Positions 34,811 to 42,908 of a stretch of DNA of 64,000 bases are shown in pieces. The notes under the pieces were generated by a model. It made no database searches. It was not told the origin of the DNA and saw only the letters and a program-made list of their open reading frames with translations. This DNA comes from Bradyrhizobium algeriense. Its GTDB lineage: Bacteria > Pseudomonadota > Alphaproteobacteria > Rhizobiales > Xanthobacteraceae. Where the stretch lies: positions 372,001 through 436,000 of the forward strand of contig NZ_JAZHRV010000001.1 in NCBI RefSeq assembly GCF_036924595.1, given 5' to 3'. Positions within the stretch are counted from its first letter, which is position 1. Each line of letters opens with the position of its first letter. The translations under genes were made by a program, and so were the position numbers.

Positions 34811-36349
34811 ATGGCCGATCAGCAAGCGCCTCCCGCCGGTCCCGACCTGTCAAAGGGCATCACCCCGTCCGAATTCGCCGGCGAGACCTTGCTCGGCCAT
34901 GTCGGCGACGATGAAGTGTTGCTGGTGCGTTCGGGCTCGGAGATCTTCGCGATCGGCGCGCATTGCAGCCATTATCACGGGCCGCTCGCCGAGGGCCTCG
35001 TGACCGGCCAGGACATCCGTTGTCCCTGGCATCACGCCTGTTTCGATCTGCGCACCGGCGAAGCCACCCGCGCACCGGCGCTTAGTCCGATTGCGGTGTG
35101 GAAGGTCGACCAGCAAGACGGCCGCATCCTCGTTGGCGAAAAACGTGAACAGCCCAAGCCACGGGTCAAGCCGCGGGTGAATGGCGCCACCGACGCGCCC
35201 GGCCGGATCGTGATCGTCGGCGGAGGCGCGGCGGGCTTTGCCGCAGCCGAGATGCTGCGGCGGCAGGATTATCGCGGCAGCATCGTCATGCTGAGCAACG
35301 AGGCTGCAGCGCCGGTAGACCGGCCGAACCTGTCCAAAGACTATCTCGCCGGCAGCGCGCCGGAGGACTGGCTGCCGCTGCGGCCGGATGATTTCTACGC
35401 CGAGGCGAAGATTGACCTGCGGCTGAAGACCGAGGTGACGTCAATCGACACCAACGCACGCCACGTGGTCACGGCAGGCGGCGAGACCTTCGCCTACGAC
35501 CGTTTGCTGCTGGCGACCGGCGCCGAGCCGGTGCGCCTGCCGATCCCGGGTGCGGACCAGCCCCATGTGCACGTGCTGCGCTCGCTGGCCGATTCTCGCG
35601 CCATCATCGCATTGGCCGATGGCGCGCGGCGGGCGGTGGTGATCGGGGCGAGCTTTATCGGGTTAGAGGCCGCAGCGTCGTTGCGCGCCAGAAATGTCGA
35701 GGTCCACGTCGTTGGCCTGGAGCAGCGGCCGATGGAGCGCGTGCTGGGGCCTGAGCTGGGCGACTTCGTCCGTGCGCTGCATGAAGAGCATGGCGTCAAC
35801 TTTCATCTCGGCGACACCGTGACTGCGATCAGCGGCAAACGCGCGATGCTTAAGAGCGGCACTGCGATCGAGGCCGATATCGTGGTGGTCGGCGTCGGCG
35901 TGCACCCCCGCCTTGGATTGGCGGAGCAGGCGGGACTGGCGATCGATCGGGGCGTCACCGTCAACGCCTATCTGGAAACCAGTGTCCCCGGCATCTACGC
36001 CGCGGGCGATATCGCGCGCTGGCCCGATCCGCATTCCCTCGAGACCATTCGCGTCGAACATTGGGTGGTGGCCGAGCGCCAGGGCCAGACCGCCGCGCGA
36101 AACATGCTTGGGCAGCGCGAGCCATTCCACGCGGTGCCGTTCTTCTGGAGCCAGCACTACGACGTGCCGATCAATTATGTCGGCCACGCCGAGAAATGGG
36201 ACGAGATCACCGTCGACGGCGACATCGCGGGCAGGGACTGCCTGCTGCAGTACAAGAGCCGTGGCCGCGTGCTCGCCGTCGCCTCGATCTATCGCGACGT
36301 TGCAAGTCTCGAGGCCGAGCTTGCGATGGAGAAGGCGCGGTCGCCTTGA
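34811..36349 (+). CDS. Rieske-domain / FAD-dependent pyridine nucleotide-disulfide oxidoreductase fusion (AIF-like)
   Basis: 512 residues. Residues about 12-105 form a Rieske [2Fe-2S] domain with ligands CSHYHGP and CPWHHACFD. From about 130 onward is an AIF/BenA-reductase-type flavoprotein: FAD motif RIVIVGGGAAGFAAAEML, central NAD motif VVIGASFIGLEAAASLRARN and the GIYAAGDIARWPD block. A one-chain electron path from NAD(P)H through FAD to an iron-sulfur centre. Such proteins act as ferredoxin reductases for oxygenases or in redox stress; no oxygenase is adjacent. GGAGGA precedes the ATG. The gap 34522-34810 holds no gene. Confidence 0.94.
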   Translation: MADQQAPPAGPDLSKGITPSEFAGETLLGHVGDDEVLLVRSGSEIFAIGAHCSHYHGPLAEGLVTGQDIRCPWHHACFDLRTGEATRAPALSPIAVWKVDQQDGRILVGEKREQPKPRVKPRVNGATDAPGRIVIVGGGAAGFAAAEMLRRQDYRGSIVMLSNEAAAPVDRPNLSKDYLAGSAPEDWLPLRPDDFYAEAKIDLRLKTEVTSIDTNARHVVTAGGETFAYDRLLLATGAEPVRLPIPGADQPHVHVLRSLADSRAIIALADGARRAVVIGASFIGLEAAASLRARNVEVHVVGLEQRPMERVLGPELGDFVRALHEEHGVNFHLGDTVTAISGKRAMLKSGTAIEADIVVVGVGVHPRLGLAEQAGLAIDRGVTVNAYLETSVPGIYAAGDIARWPDPHSLETIRVEHWVVAERQGQTAARNMLGQREPFHAVPFFWSQHYDVPINYVGHAEKWDEITVDGDIAGRDCLLQYKSRGRVLAVASIYRDVASLEAELAMEKARSP

Positions 36350-36371
36350 GTCAGGTGACAAAAACGCCTCT

Positions 36372-36470
36372 CCTCGTCATGGCCGGGCTTGTCCCGGGCA
36401 TCCACGTCTTTAAACTCGCGGCAAGCAAACAAGAACGTGGATGGCCGGGACAAGCCCGGCCATGACGAGG
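36372..36470. repeat. Palindromic intergenic repeat, family C (copy 1, nearly perfect)
   Basis: CCTCGTCATGGCCGGGCTTG .. GGCATCCACGT on the left mirrors ACGTGGATGGCC .. CAAGCCCGGCCATGACGAGG on the right, with about 36-base arms. A half copy lies at 47757. Confidence 0.93.
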
Positions 36471-36489
36471 GACGGAAATAACAAACGCC

Positions 36490-38100
36490 ATGCTCACCGA
36501 AGCCTCAACCTACGACGAGCTCTACCGCAACTTTCGCTGGGACATTCCCGAGCGCTTCAACATGGCGACCGCGTGCTGCGACCGCTATGCGGATGGCACT
36601 GACCGTCTGGCGCTGATCTACGTCGATGAGGACGGCGCGACCACACGCACCTCGTTCGACGAGGTCGCAGAGGCCTCGCGCCGTTTTGCCAATGTGCTGA
36701 AGGCTGACGGCCTGTCGCGCGGCGACCGCGTGGCGGTGTTCCTGTCGCAATCGCTGGAATTGCCGATCGCCCATCTCGCGGCATTTCGTTCAGGCATGAT
36801 CTCGATCCCGCTGTTTGCGCTGTTCGGCGAGGATGCGCTGGAATTCCGCCTGTCGAATTCCGAGGCCAAGGCGATCGTTACCGACCAGAGCGGCTGGGAG
36901 AAGCTCAAGAAAATCCGCGACCGTCTTCCGGCGCTCAACAATATCTACGTGATCGGCGATCGCGCGCCCGCCGGGACGAAACCGTTCTGGTCTTCCCTGA
37001 AGGCGGCATCGTCGGATTTTACGACCGTCGACACCTCTCGCGATGATCCCGCCCTGATCATCTACACCTCGGGCACCACAGGAAATCCCAAGGGCGCGCT
37101 GCACGCCCATCGCGTGGTGCTCGGCCATCTGCCGAATGTCGAGATGTGCCACAACTTCCTGCCCCGCCCCGGCGACCTGATGTGGACGCCGGCCGACTGG
37201 GCCTGGATCGGCGGGCTGATCAACGCCCTGCTGGCGTTCTGGTATCACGGCATTCCGCTGGTCGGCCATCGCGCGCGCAAATTCGAGCCGCAGGCGGCGA
37301 TGGCGATGATGGCGGAACTTTCCATCCGCAACACGTTCCTGCCGCCGACCGCGCTGAAACTGATGCGGCAGGCCGGCGTGAAAAATCCCGGCGTGAAGCT
37401 GCGCAGCATCTTCACCGGCGGCGAATCGCTCGGCGGCGAGCTGTTGGGGTGGGTGCGCGAAACGTTCGGCATCGATGCGCATGAAGTGTTCGGCCAGACC
37501 GAATGCAATCTCGTGATCGGCAGCAATTCGAACCTGTTTCCGCTTCGGCCCGGCTCGATGGGCAAAGCGACGCCTGGCTTCGATGTGCGTATCGTCAACG
37601 ACAAGGGCGAGGAATTGCCGCGCGGTGAACGCGGCGTCATCGGCGTGCGTCAGCCGTGCCCGTGCACCATGATCGAATATTGGAAGAACCCGGAAGCGAC
37701 CGCGAAGAAATATGCCGGCGAGTTTCTCCTGACCGGCGATCTCGGCGTGCAGGATGCGGACGGCTATTTCTGGTACGTCAGCCGCGAGGACGACGTCATC
37801 ACGACCGCCGGCTATCGCGTCGGTCCCTCCGAGATCGAGCACACGCTGATGAAGCATCCGGCGGTGGCGATGTCGGCGGTGGTCGGCATTCCCGATCCGA
37901 TCCGCACCGAGTCGATCAAGGCGTGGATCGTGCTGCGTCCGGGCTTTGCGGCGAGCGACGAACTGGCGCGCGAGATTCAGGAGTTCGTCAAGGTGCAGCT
38001 CGCCGCCCACGAATACCCGCGCTTCGTGCAGTTCGCGGACACGCTGCCGATGACAGCCACCGGCAAGGTGCTGCGGCGCGAATTGCGGGCGCTGGGGTAG
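36490..38100 (+). CDS. Acyl-CoA synthetase (AMP-forming, medium-chain/acetyl type)
   Basis: 536 residues of the ANL superfamily. P-loop IIYTSGTTGNPKGALHAHR near 190, adenine motif EVFGQTECN near 333, TGDLGVQDADGYFWYVSRED hinge region near 417, and the C-terminal catalytic lysine in TATGKVLRREL near 530. It activates a carboxylate with ATP and CoA. The N-terminus (YDELYRNFRWDIPERFNMAT) resembles the subgroup close to acetyl/medium-chain acyl-CoA synthetases. Alone, 140 bases after the Rieske-reductase, with a palindromic repeat between them, so probably not one operon. Confidence 0.93.
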   Translation: MLTEASTYDELYRNFRWDIPERFNMATACCDRYADGTDRLALIYVDEDGATTRTSFDEVAEASRRFANVLKADGLSRGDRVAVFLSQSLELPIAHLAAFRSGMISIPLFALFGEDALEFRLSNSEAKAIVTDQSGWEKLKKIRDRLPALNNIYVIGDRAPAGTKPFWSSLKAASSDFTTVDTSRDDPALIIYTSGTTGNPKGALHAHRVVLGHLPNVEMCHNFLPRPGDLMWTPADWAWIGGLINALLAFWYHGIPLVGHRARKFEPQAAMAMMAELSIRNTFLPPTALKLMRQAGVKNPGVKLRSIFTGGESLGGELLGWVRETFGIDAHEVFGQTECNLVIGSNSNLFPLRPGSMGKATPGFDVRIVNDKGEELPRGERGVIGVRQPCPCTMIEYWKNPEATAKKYAGEFLLTGDLGVQDADGYFWYVSREDDVITTAGYRVGPSEIEHTLMKHPAVAMSAVVGIPDPIRTESIKAWIVLRPGFAASDELAREIQEFVKVQLAAHEYPRFVQFADTLPMTATGKVLRRELRALG

Positions 38101-38109
38101 GGGCACCGC

Positions 38110-38430
38110 TTAGTGTCGTCGCAAACTCTCACCGTCGTCCCTGCGAACGCAGGGATCCATAGCCACCGACGGCAATTGGTTTGCGCGCTGGCAGCTATCG
38201 CTTTCTTTCCAACAACTATGGCCGCGGTGTATGGGTCCCTGCGTTCGCAGGGACGTCGCGCGGCGATACTCTTCTGCCGTGAAACCCTTGCTTTGAGCGT
38301 CGCTGGCGCGTTTCTTCATTGCCGGCGTGAGTTTGATACCCTCGATTTCCCTGATCTTGGCAAAGCGATCACTTCCGAGCACGAACCGGCCAGACTTTGC
38401 ACCTTTTGCAACGTTCTTCTGTTTCGCCAT
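38110..38430 (-). CDS. Small protein whose C-terminal half is encoded by a palindromic repeat
   Basis: 106 residues. The first 55 (opening MAKQKNVAKGAKSGRFVLGS and running to EEYRRA) look like a conserved short basic protein, perhaps antitoxin-like, with an RFAKIREIEGIKLTPAMKKR helix pair. From residue 59 on, the frame runs through the inverted repeat at 38133-38255 and yields SLRTQGPIHRGHS and DPCVRRDDGESLRR, which is translated repeat. The repeat therefore seems to have inserted near the 3' end and replaced the original tail. The ribosome-binding site is weak. Confidence 0.5.
   Translation of the reverse strand: MAKQKNVAKGAKSGRFVLGSDRFAKIREIEGIKLTPAMKKRASDAQSKGFTAEEYRRATSLRTQGPIHRGHSCWKESDSCQRANQLPSVAMDPCVRRDDGESLRRH
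38133..38255. repeat. Palindromic repeat, family D (copy 1), inserted in a coding frame
   Basis: CGTCGTCCCTGCGAACGCAGGGATCCATA on the left mirrors TATGGGTCCCTGCGTTCGCAGGGACG on the right. Related copies are at 57656 and 63472. Confidence 0.9.
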
Positions 38431-38510
38431 AGCTGGAAGGTTACCATGAATCGTCGTCATAGCGCGCATGTCGTGCACTGGTGATGATTGGAAGAGGGGA
38501 GGCCAGCTCC

Positions 38511-39053
38511 CTACGGCGTCCCGATGCCCATTTCCTTCAACGCGGCCAGCATCCGTTCCGGCGGCTGCATCTGGATCGTCAGTGCGTTGCCGGTCTCCAG
38601 CAGGCTCTTCAGGCTGGAGAGGATCGCGGGCCAGCCGGTGCGGCCGCCGGACAGGATGTCGTCGCTGATGTCGCGGTCGTGCGACTGCAGCATCGTCAGC
38701 TTCACGGCGTCGCCCACCTGCTCGATCTCGTAAGTGACGAGCGTCGGCCCGAGTTTTTCCACCAGCGCCGGCCAGTTGACGTTGAAGGTAACGGTGAGCT
38801 TCCTTGGCGGTTCGCACTCGATCACCTCACCCGAAATATGCAAGGCGCCGTCCGGCGTTCGCATGATGAAGGCGCCGCCGATCCTCTGATCGACCTCGAC
38901 CGCATGGCCGGAAAAATACTGCCGGCTGAACTCGGCGCTGGTCAGCGCCTCCCACACCTTCTCCGGCGTGGAAGCGATGTAGATCGTGTAGACGATCGCT
39001 GGCTTGAACTGCTCGATCTTCATGTCAGGTCTGGTCCTTCGATAGATCTTCAT
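38511..39053 (-). CDS. SRPBCC/AHSA1-family protein (second of pair)
   Basis: 180 residues, START-like fold of the Aha1 type: IVYTIYIASTPEKVWEALTS opening strand and helix, GGAFIMRTPDG and the C-terminal GGRTGWPAILSSLKSLLETG. Its ATG overlaps the stop codon of the upstream SRPBCC gene (ATGA), indicating translational coupling; an ATG at 39023 (MKIEQFK) is an alternative start. Last gene of the ArsR-SRPBCC-SRPBCC operon. Ligand and role unknown. Confidence 0.9.
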   Translation of the reverse strand: MKIYRRTRPDMKIEQFKPAIVYTIYIASTPEKVWEALTSAEFSRQYFSGHAVEVDQRIGGAFIMRTPDGALHISGEVIECEPPRKLTVTFNVNWPALVEKLGPTLVTYEIEQVGDAVKLTMLQSHDRDISDDILSGGRTGWPAILSSLKSLLETGNALTIQMQPPERMLAALKEMGIGTP

Positions 39054-39523
39054 GACCGGGTGAATTCTTCCTTGCCGAGCGCCGCGCGCGGGATCGCAAG
39101 TGGCTTTCCGGTCTCAAGCATACTCTTCAGGCCGGACAGGATCGCCGGCCATCCCGTTGAGATGGCGCCAACCAGCTTGCTGCCCTCGACAAAACCTTCA
39201 TGGGTCACCGTAAGCTTCACGAGACTGCCATAGGGTTCAATCGTGAACGCGACCTTCGTCGCGGGCTCCTCGCGCATGGCCTCGTTCAGCTCATGTTTGA
39301 ACGTGTAGGACAGGCGCCGCGGGCGATCCGCTTCGAGGATCTTGCCGGTATCGGTGGTCTTGCCGTCAGTGACCAGCGCAAAAGGCGAACCGACCTTCCA
39401 GTCCGACTTCACTTCGGTGCCAAACCAATAGCGCTTTGAGAACTCGCTTTTGGTCAGCGCATCCCACAATGCTTCGGGCGTGGTCTCGATGTACGTCACG
39501 TAGACGAATTCCGGCTTACTCAT
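39050..39523 (-). CDS. SRPBCC/AHSA1-family protein (first of pair)
   Basis: 157 residues from the ATG at 39523, preceded by GGAGAAG. Same fold and layout as its downstream neighbour: FVYVTYIETTPEALWDALTK, YWFGTEVKSDW, and ISTGWPAILSGLKSMLETGK. The two share the C-terminal GWPAILS-LKS-LETG block, so they are paralogues. It overlaps the end of the ArsR gene by eight bases. In this common gene pairing the ArsR protein usually controls the SRPBCC gene. Confidence 0.92.
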   Translation of the reverse strand: MSKPEFVYVTYIETTPEALWDALTKSEFSKRYWFGTEVKSDWKVGSPFALVTDGKTTDTGKILEADRPRRLSYTFKHELNEAMREEPATKVAFTIEPYGSLVKLTVTHEGFVEGSKLVGAISTGWPAILSGLKSMLETGKPLAIPRAALGKEEFTRS

Positions 39524-39830
39524 CACGCTTCTCCAACTTTCGTTTCAACTCGCTGAGGGCGCCAAGTTTCCCGCGCTCGAATTTCCTGATCCAGCGTTCG
39601 CCGATCTGATGGATCGGAACCGGATTGAGGTAGTGCAGCTTCTCGCGGCCATGCCGGAGCGTGGTGACGAGGCTGGCCGCTTCCAGAATCCCAAGGTGTT
39701 TTGTGACCGCCTGCCGCGTCATGGCGAGGCCGTCGCAGAGCTCGTTCAGCGTCTGTCCGTTTTTGGCGTGAAGCCTGTCCAGCAGCGAGCGCCGCGACGC
39801 ATCGGCAAGCGCCTTGAAGACCTCATCCAT
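39516..39830 (-). CDS. ArsR-family transcriptional regulator
   Basis: 104 residues from the ATG at 39830. A winged helix-turn-helix: MDEVFKALADASRRSLLDRL, LNELCDGLAMTRQAVTKHLG and the wing VTTLRHGREKLHYLNPVP. There is no metal-binding cysteine pair in the recognition helix, so it is the non-metal subgroup that pairs with SRPBCC genes. A TTG at 39848 is in frame but would overlap the operator at 39845-39860, which argues for the ATG. First gene of the operon and probably autoregulated. Confidence 0.93.
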   Translation of the reverse strand: MDEVFKALADASRRSLLDRLHAKNGQTLNELCDGLAMTRQAVTKHLGILEAASLVTTLRHGREKLHYLNPVPIHQIGERWIRKFERGKLGALSELKRKLEKRDE

Positions 39831-39844
39831 GGTTCGGATAATAG

Positions 39845-39860
39845 GCAACCAAAAGGTTGC
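39845..39860. promoter_or_regulatory. Probable ArsR operator
   Basis: Perfect inverted repeat GCAACC-AAAA-GGTTGC, 15 bases upstream of the arsR-type start codon, where a dimeric winged-helix repressor would block transcription of the ArsR-SRPBCC-SRPBCC operon. Confidence 0.65.
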
Positions 39861-39949
39861 ATGTCAAGGGCGTGTTTTGGGCGCGGCCCACCACCTGTGT
39901 TACCGTGCGCTCAGCCAGCGCAGATTGGCCTTGAACAGTGGGGTGGAAC

Positions 39950-41395
39950 ATGAGCGGTCGCCTTAAACTCGCAGCCTCGTTCTCGATCCTTTTTCTCGCA
40001 GGCCCAGGCATCGCTTGCGCGCAGCAACAAGTGGTCGGCGCGCCGCCCGAAGCCCTCAACATGAAGCTGGTTGGAACCAGCGACCTGCAGGCGCGCAGCG
40101 CCTATCAGCCGACCATCCATCATCAAGGCGACCGCTGGATCGCCTATATCGGCCATCACGGCGGCAGCGACGATATCCCGGCGCCGGTCAATCTGCAGAG
40201 CGGCAAGGCCGAGCCGAACGGCACCTCGATCGTCGACGTCACCGATCCCTCGCAGCCGAAATATCTGCGTCACCTCCCGGGCCAGGAAGGCAAGTATGAA
40301 GCCGGCGGCGCGCAGATGGTGCGGATCTGTGACGGCAAGGCGCTGCCGAAGGGCGACCGCAACGCGGTCTACATGCTGCGGACCTTTGGCGGCGAGGCGC
40401 ATGAGATCTGGAACGTCGCCGATCCCGCCATCCCCGTGCTGATCACGCGGATTGCCGGATTAAAGGACACGCACAAGAACTGGTGGGAATGCGACACCGG
40501 CATTGCCTTCCTGGTATCAGGCGCACCGGACTGGCGCACGCGCCGCATGACGCAAGTCTACGATTTCTCCGATCCCGCGCATCCGCAGAAGATCCGCGAT
40601 TTCGGCCTCCCCGGCCAGGAGCCCGGCTCGACCGGCGCGGTGCCGACCGAACTGCACGGACCGATCTCGACCGGGCCTTCCGGCAACCGGGTCTATTTCG
40701 GTTACGGTACCAACAAGGGCGGCATCCTGCAGATCGTCGATCGCGAAAAGCTGCTCAGCGGGCCGAAGGAGCCGACCGTGGACAATCTGCGTTCGCCGGA
40801 AATTGCGCGGCTGGCAATGTCGGCTTTCAATGGCGCGCACACGGTGTTTCCGATGCCGGGCATGCCGATTGCGGAATTCACGCGCGACAAGGACGGCAAG
40901 ACCCGCGACATCGTGATGATCGTCGATGAGGCGATTTTGAACGAATGCAACGAGCCGCGGCAGATGGTGTGGTTTGCCGATATCACGGTCGAGAACCGGC
41001 CGATGATGATCTCGAGTTACACGGTGCCGGAGGCTAGCGGGGCGTTCTGCGAGCGGGGCGGGCGGTTCGGCGCGCATTCCTCCAACGAGAGCATGGCACA
41101 GGTCTTCTACAAGAAGATGGCGTTTATATCCTTCTTCAATGCGGGCGTGCGGGCGCTCGACATTCGCGATCCCTATCATCCCACCGAGGTCGGCTATTTC
41201 ATTCCGTCGATCACGGCGGCGACCGACAAGCGCTGCGTCAAGATCGACGGCAAGGATCGCTGCAAGGTCGCGATCCAGACCAACAATGTCGAAACCGACG
41301 AGCGCGGCTACATCTACATTGTCGATCGCGCCAATACCGGCCTGCACATTCTGGAACTGACCGGGCCGGCGCGCGCTGTCGCCGGCCTTCGTTGA
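39950..41395 (+). CDS. Exported LVIVD-repeat beta-propeller-like protein
   Basis: 481 residues from the ATG at 39950; the GTG at 39938 lies within the ribosome-binding region. The signal peptide ends after GIACAQ. The mature part has repeated blades of the type TSIVDVTDPSQPKYLRHL, HEIWNVADPAIPVLITRI, TQVYDFSDPAHPQKIRDF and RALDIRDPYHPTEVGYF, which match the LVIVD repeat. Predicted extracytoplasmic. It carries several cysteines (VRICDG, WWECDTG, CERGG, KRCVKIDGKDRCK). The small Cys-rich protein at 41399 starts four bases after its stop, so they are almost surely one operon. Confidence 0.85.
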   Translation: MSGRLKLAASFSILFLAGPGIACAQQQVVGAPPEALNMKLVGTSDLQARSAYQPTIHHQGDRWIAYIGHHGGSDDIPAPVNLQSGKAEPNGTSIVDVTDPSQPKYLRHLPGQEGKYEAGGAQMVRICDGKALPKGDRNAVYMLRTFGGEAHEIWNVADPAIPVLITRIAGLKDTHKNWWECDTGIAFLVSGAPDWRTRRMTQVYDFSDPAHPQKIRDFGLPGQEPGSTGAVPTELHGPISTGPSGNRVYFGYGTNKGGILQIVDREKLLSGPKEPTVDNLRSPEIARLAMSAFNGAHTVFPMPGMPIAEFTRDKDGKTRDIVMIVDEAILNECNEPRQMVWFADITVENRPMMISSYTVPEASGAFCERGGRFGAHSSNESMAQVFYKKMAFISFFNAGVRALDIRDPYHPTEVGYFIPSITAATDKRCVKIDGKDRCKVAIQTNNVETDERGYIYIVDRANTGLHILELTGPARAVAGLR

Positions 41396-41398
41396 GGG

Positions 41399-41977
41399 GT
41401 GCCGGTGATACGGCGCTGGCCGGTCATTGTGTCAGCCATCGTGGCGCTCGGTGCGCTGTCGGGCGCCGCGGCCTATCAACACGTCGCGCCGGGCCAAGAC
41501 GAACAGAAACAACGCGAACGGAAAGGCGACTGGCAGGAGATCGCCTGGCCGTTCCCGCGCGACGGCTGGCCCGCAGGCAAAGCGTTTCGCTGCGGCGCAG
41601 CCGCCTGCGGTGGCGCTCTGGAGCTTTACCTGCGGCCGAAGCTGGGTTTCTGCAACTGCGATCGCGGCGTCACCGACGACGACGAGGTCGATCGCGTCGC
41701 CGATCTCGATCTGATGAGCGAGCATTTTGCGCCGCTCGCGCCGGGCGATATTGTTCGGCTCGCCGATATGCCGGGGCGAATCAGGGCCTATGATCTCAAG
41801 ATGTCCGACGGTTCACCACACATCGCCGTCGGCGTTGCGGTCTCGCGCCGCTGCGATCTCCTTGTCGCGGTTGCGCGCGGCCGGGGTGATGAGCCCGGGA
41901 TGCGGCGCGCGGCACTGGCGTTTCTGGCGACCAGCGAAATGACGCGCTGGATGACGGTTGCGATGGAAGGGCGGTAG
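41399..41977 (+). CDS. Membrane-anchored Cys-rich protein, partner of the LVIVD protein
   Basis: 192 residues from a GTG. An N-terminal helix (VIVSAIVALGALSGAAAY) serves as signal or anchor. The central part has cysteines FRCGAAACGG and GFCNCDRGV, which could bind metal or form disulfides, and the remainder is a compact alpha/beta region (DIVRLADMPGRIRAYDLKMS). I recognise no named family. The four-base spacing from the upstream gene implies a shared transcript and probably a shared extracytoplasmic task. Confidence 0.7.
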   Translation: MPVIRRWPVIVSAIVALGALSGAAAYQHVAPGQDEQKQRERKGDWQEIAWPFPRDGWPAGKAFRCGAAACGGALELYLRPKLGFCNCDRGVTDDDEVDRVADLDLMSEHFAPLAPGDIVRLADMPGRIRAYDLKMSDGSPHIAVGVAVSRRCDLLVAVARGRGDEPGMRRAALAFLATSEMTRWMTVAMEGR

Positions 41978-41986
41978 CCCTTCTTT

Positions 41987-42144
41987 TAACCTCGCCCCGC
42001 TTGCGGGGAGAGGTCGGATTGCGAAGCAATCCGGGTGAGGGGGTACAGGTCTATCGATGGAGTTCGTTAGTGGAGAGAGCCCCTCACCCCGACCCTCTAA
42101 GAGCGAGCTTCGCTCGTCTCGACCCCGCAAGAGCGGGGCGAGGG
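41987..42144. repeat. Long palindromic intergenic repeat, family F
   Basis: Left arm CCTCGCCCCGCTTGCGGGGA .. GGTGAGGGGG pairs with right arm CCCCTCACCC .. CCCCGCAAGAGCGGGGCGAGG; the middle holds a unique spacer and a GAGCGAGCTTCGCTCG hairpin. Lies between the Cys-rich protein and the LysE exporter. Confidence 0.88.
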
Positions 42145-42222
42145 AGCGACGAGCAGGCGCCGCTTCCATCTCATCCCCTCACATGCATAATGACCAAATC
42201 GCTCGCCTACCGGAGTTCCTCC

Positions 42223-42840
42223 ATGTCCCTTCAAGCCTATCTCGCCTTTGTCGCCGCCTGCATCGCGCTGGCGTTGTTGCCGGGTCCGGTGGTGACGCTT
42301 TTGATTGCCAACGGCCTGCGGCACGGCACCCGCGCGGCGCTGATCAATTGCGCCGGTGCGCAAACCGGCCTCGCCATCGTGATCGGCATCGTTGCCGTCG
42401 GCCTGACCTCGCTGATGGCGACCATGGGCTACTGGTTCGACTGGGTGCGCTTTGCAGGCGCCGCCTACCTGATCTGGCTCGGCATCAAGCTGATCCGTTC
42501 GCCGGTCGAAGGCGTCAACGCCGACGAACCGCCACCGCCGCCGCGCGGCGGGTTCTTCCTGCAGGGCTTTCTGGTGCTGCTCTCTAACCCCAAGGTGCTG
42601 GTATTCTTTGGCGCGTTCATTCCGCAGTTCATGGACATGGAGAAGGATCACTTGCCGCAGGTGGCGCTGCTCGGCATCACCTTTATGGTGATCGCCGCAT
42701 CGACCGACGCGGTCTACGCGCTGTTGGCCGGCCGGGCGCGATTGTTTTTCTCCAAGCAGCGCACGCGGCTGCTGTCGCGCATCTCCGGCGGCTTCATGAT
42801 CGGCGGCGGCATCTGGCTGGCGCTGACGCGGGCGAAGTAA
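42223..42840 (+). CDS. LysE/RhtB-family exporter (first)
   Basis: 205 residues with six hydrophobic helices. N-terminal LALLPGPVVTLLIANGLRHG, the family G-x-x-x-G-x-x-x-G segment AALINCAGAQTGLAIVIG, and LLSNPKVLVFFGAFIPQF are diagnostic. RhtB/LysE members export amino acids and analogues across the inner membrane. Start chosen because CGGAG lies six bases before the ATG. The gene stands alone after a repeat. Substrate unknown; a second, distant member is at 60275. Confidence 0.92.
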   Translation: MSLQAYLAFVAACIALALLPGPVVTLLIANGLRHGTRAALINCAGAQTGLAIVIGIVAVGLTSLMATMGYWFDWVRFAGAAYLIWLGIKLIRSPVEGVNADEPPPPPRGGFFLQGFLVLLSNPKVLVFFGAFIPQFMDMEKDHLPQVALLGITFMVIAASTDAVYALLAGRARLFFSKQRTRLLSRISGGFMIGGGIWLALTRAK

Positions 42841-42908
42841 CCGGCAATCGTTGAACCCGCGGCGGCGGCAGCGCGTCTAACTGCGAGCCGCCTCTGGGGG
42901 AACAAGCC

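Noticed and set aside
34587..34853. 88-codon minus-strand frame upstream of the Rieske-reductase
   Set aside because: It overlaps that gene's 5' end, has no start signal and no recognisable features.
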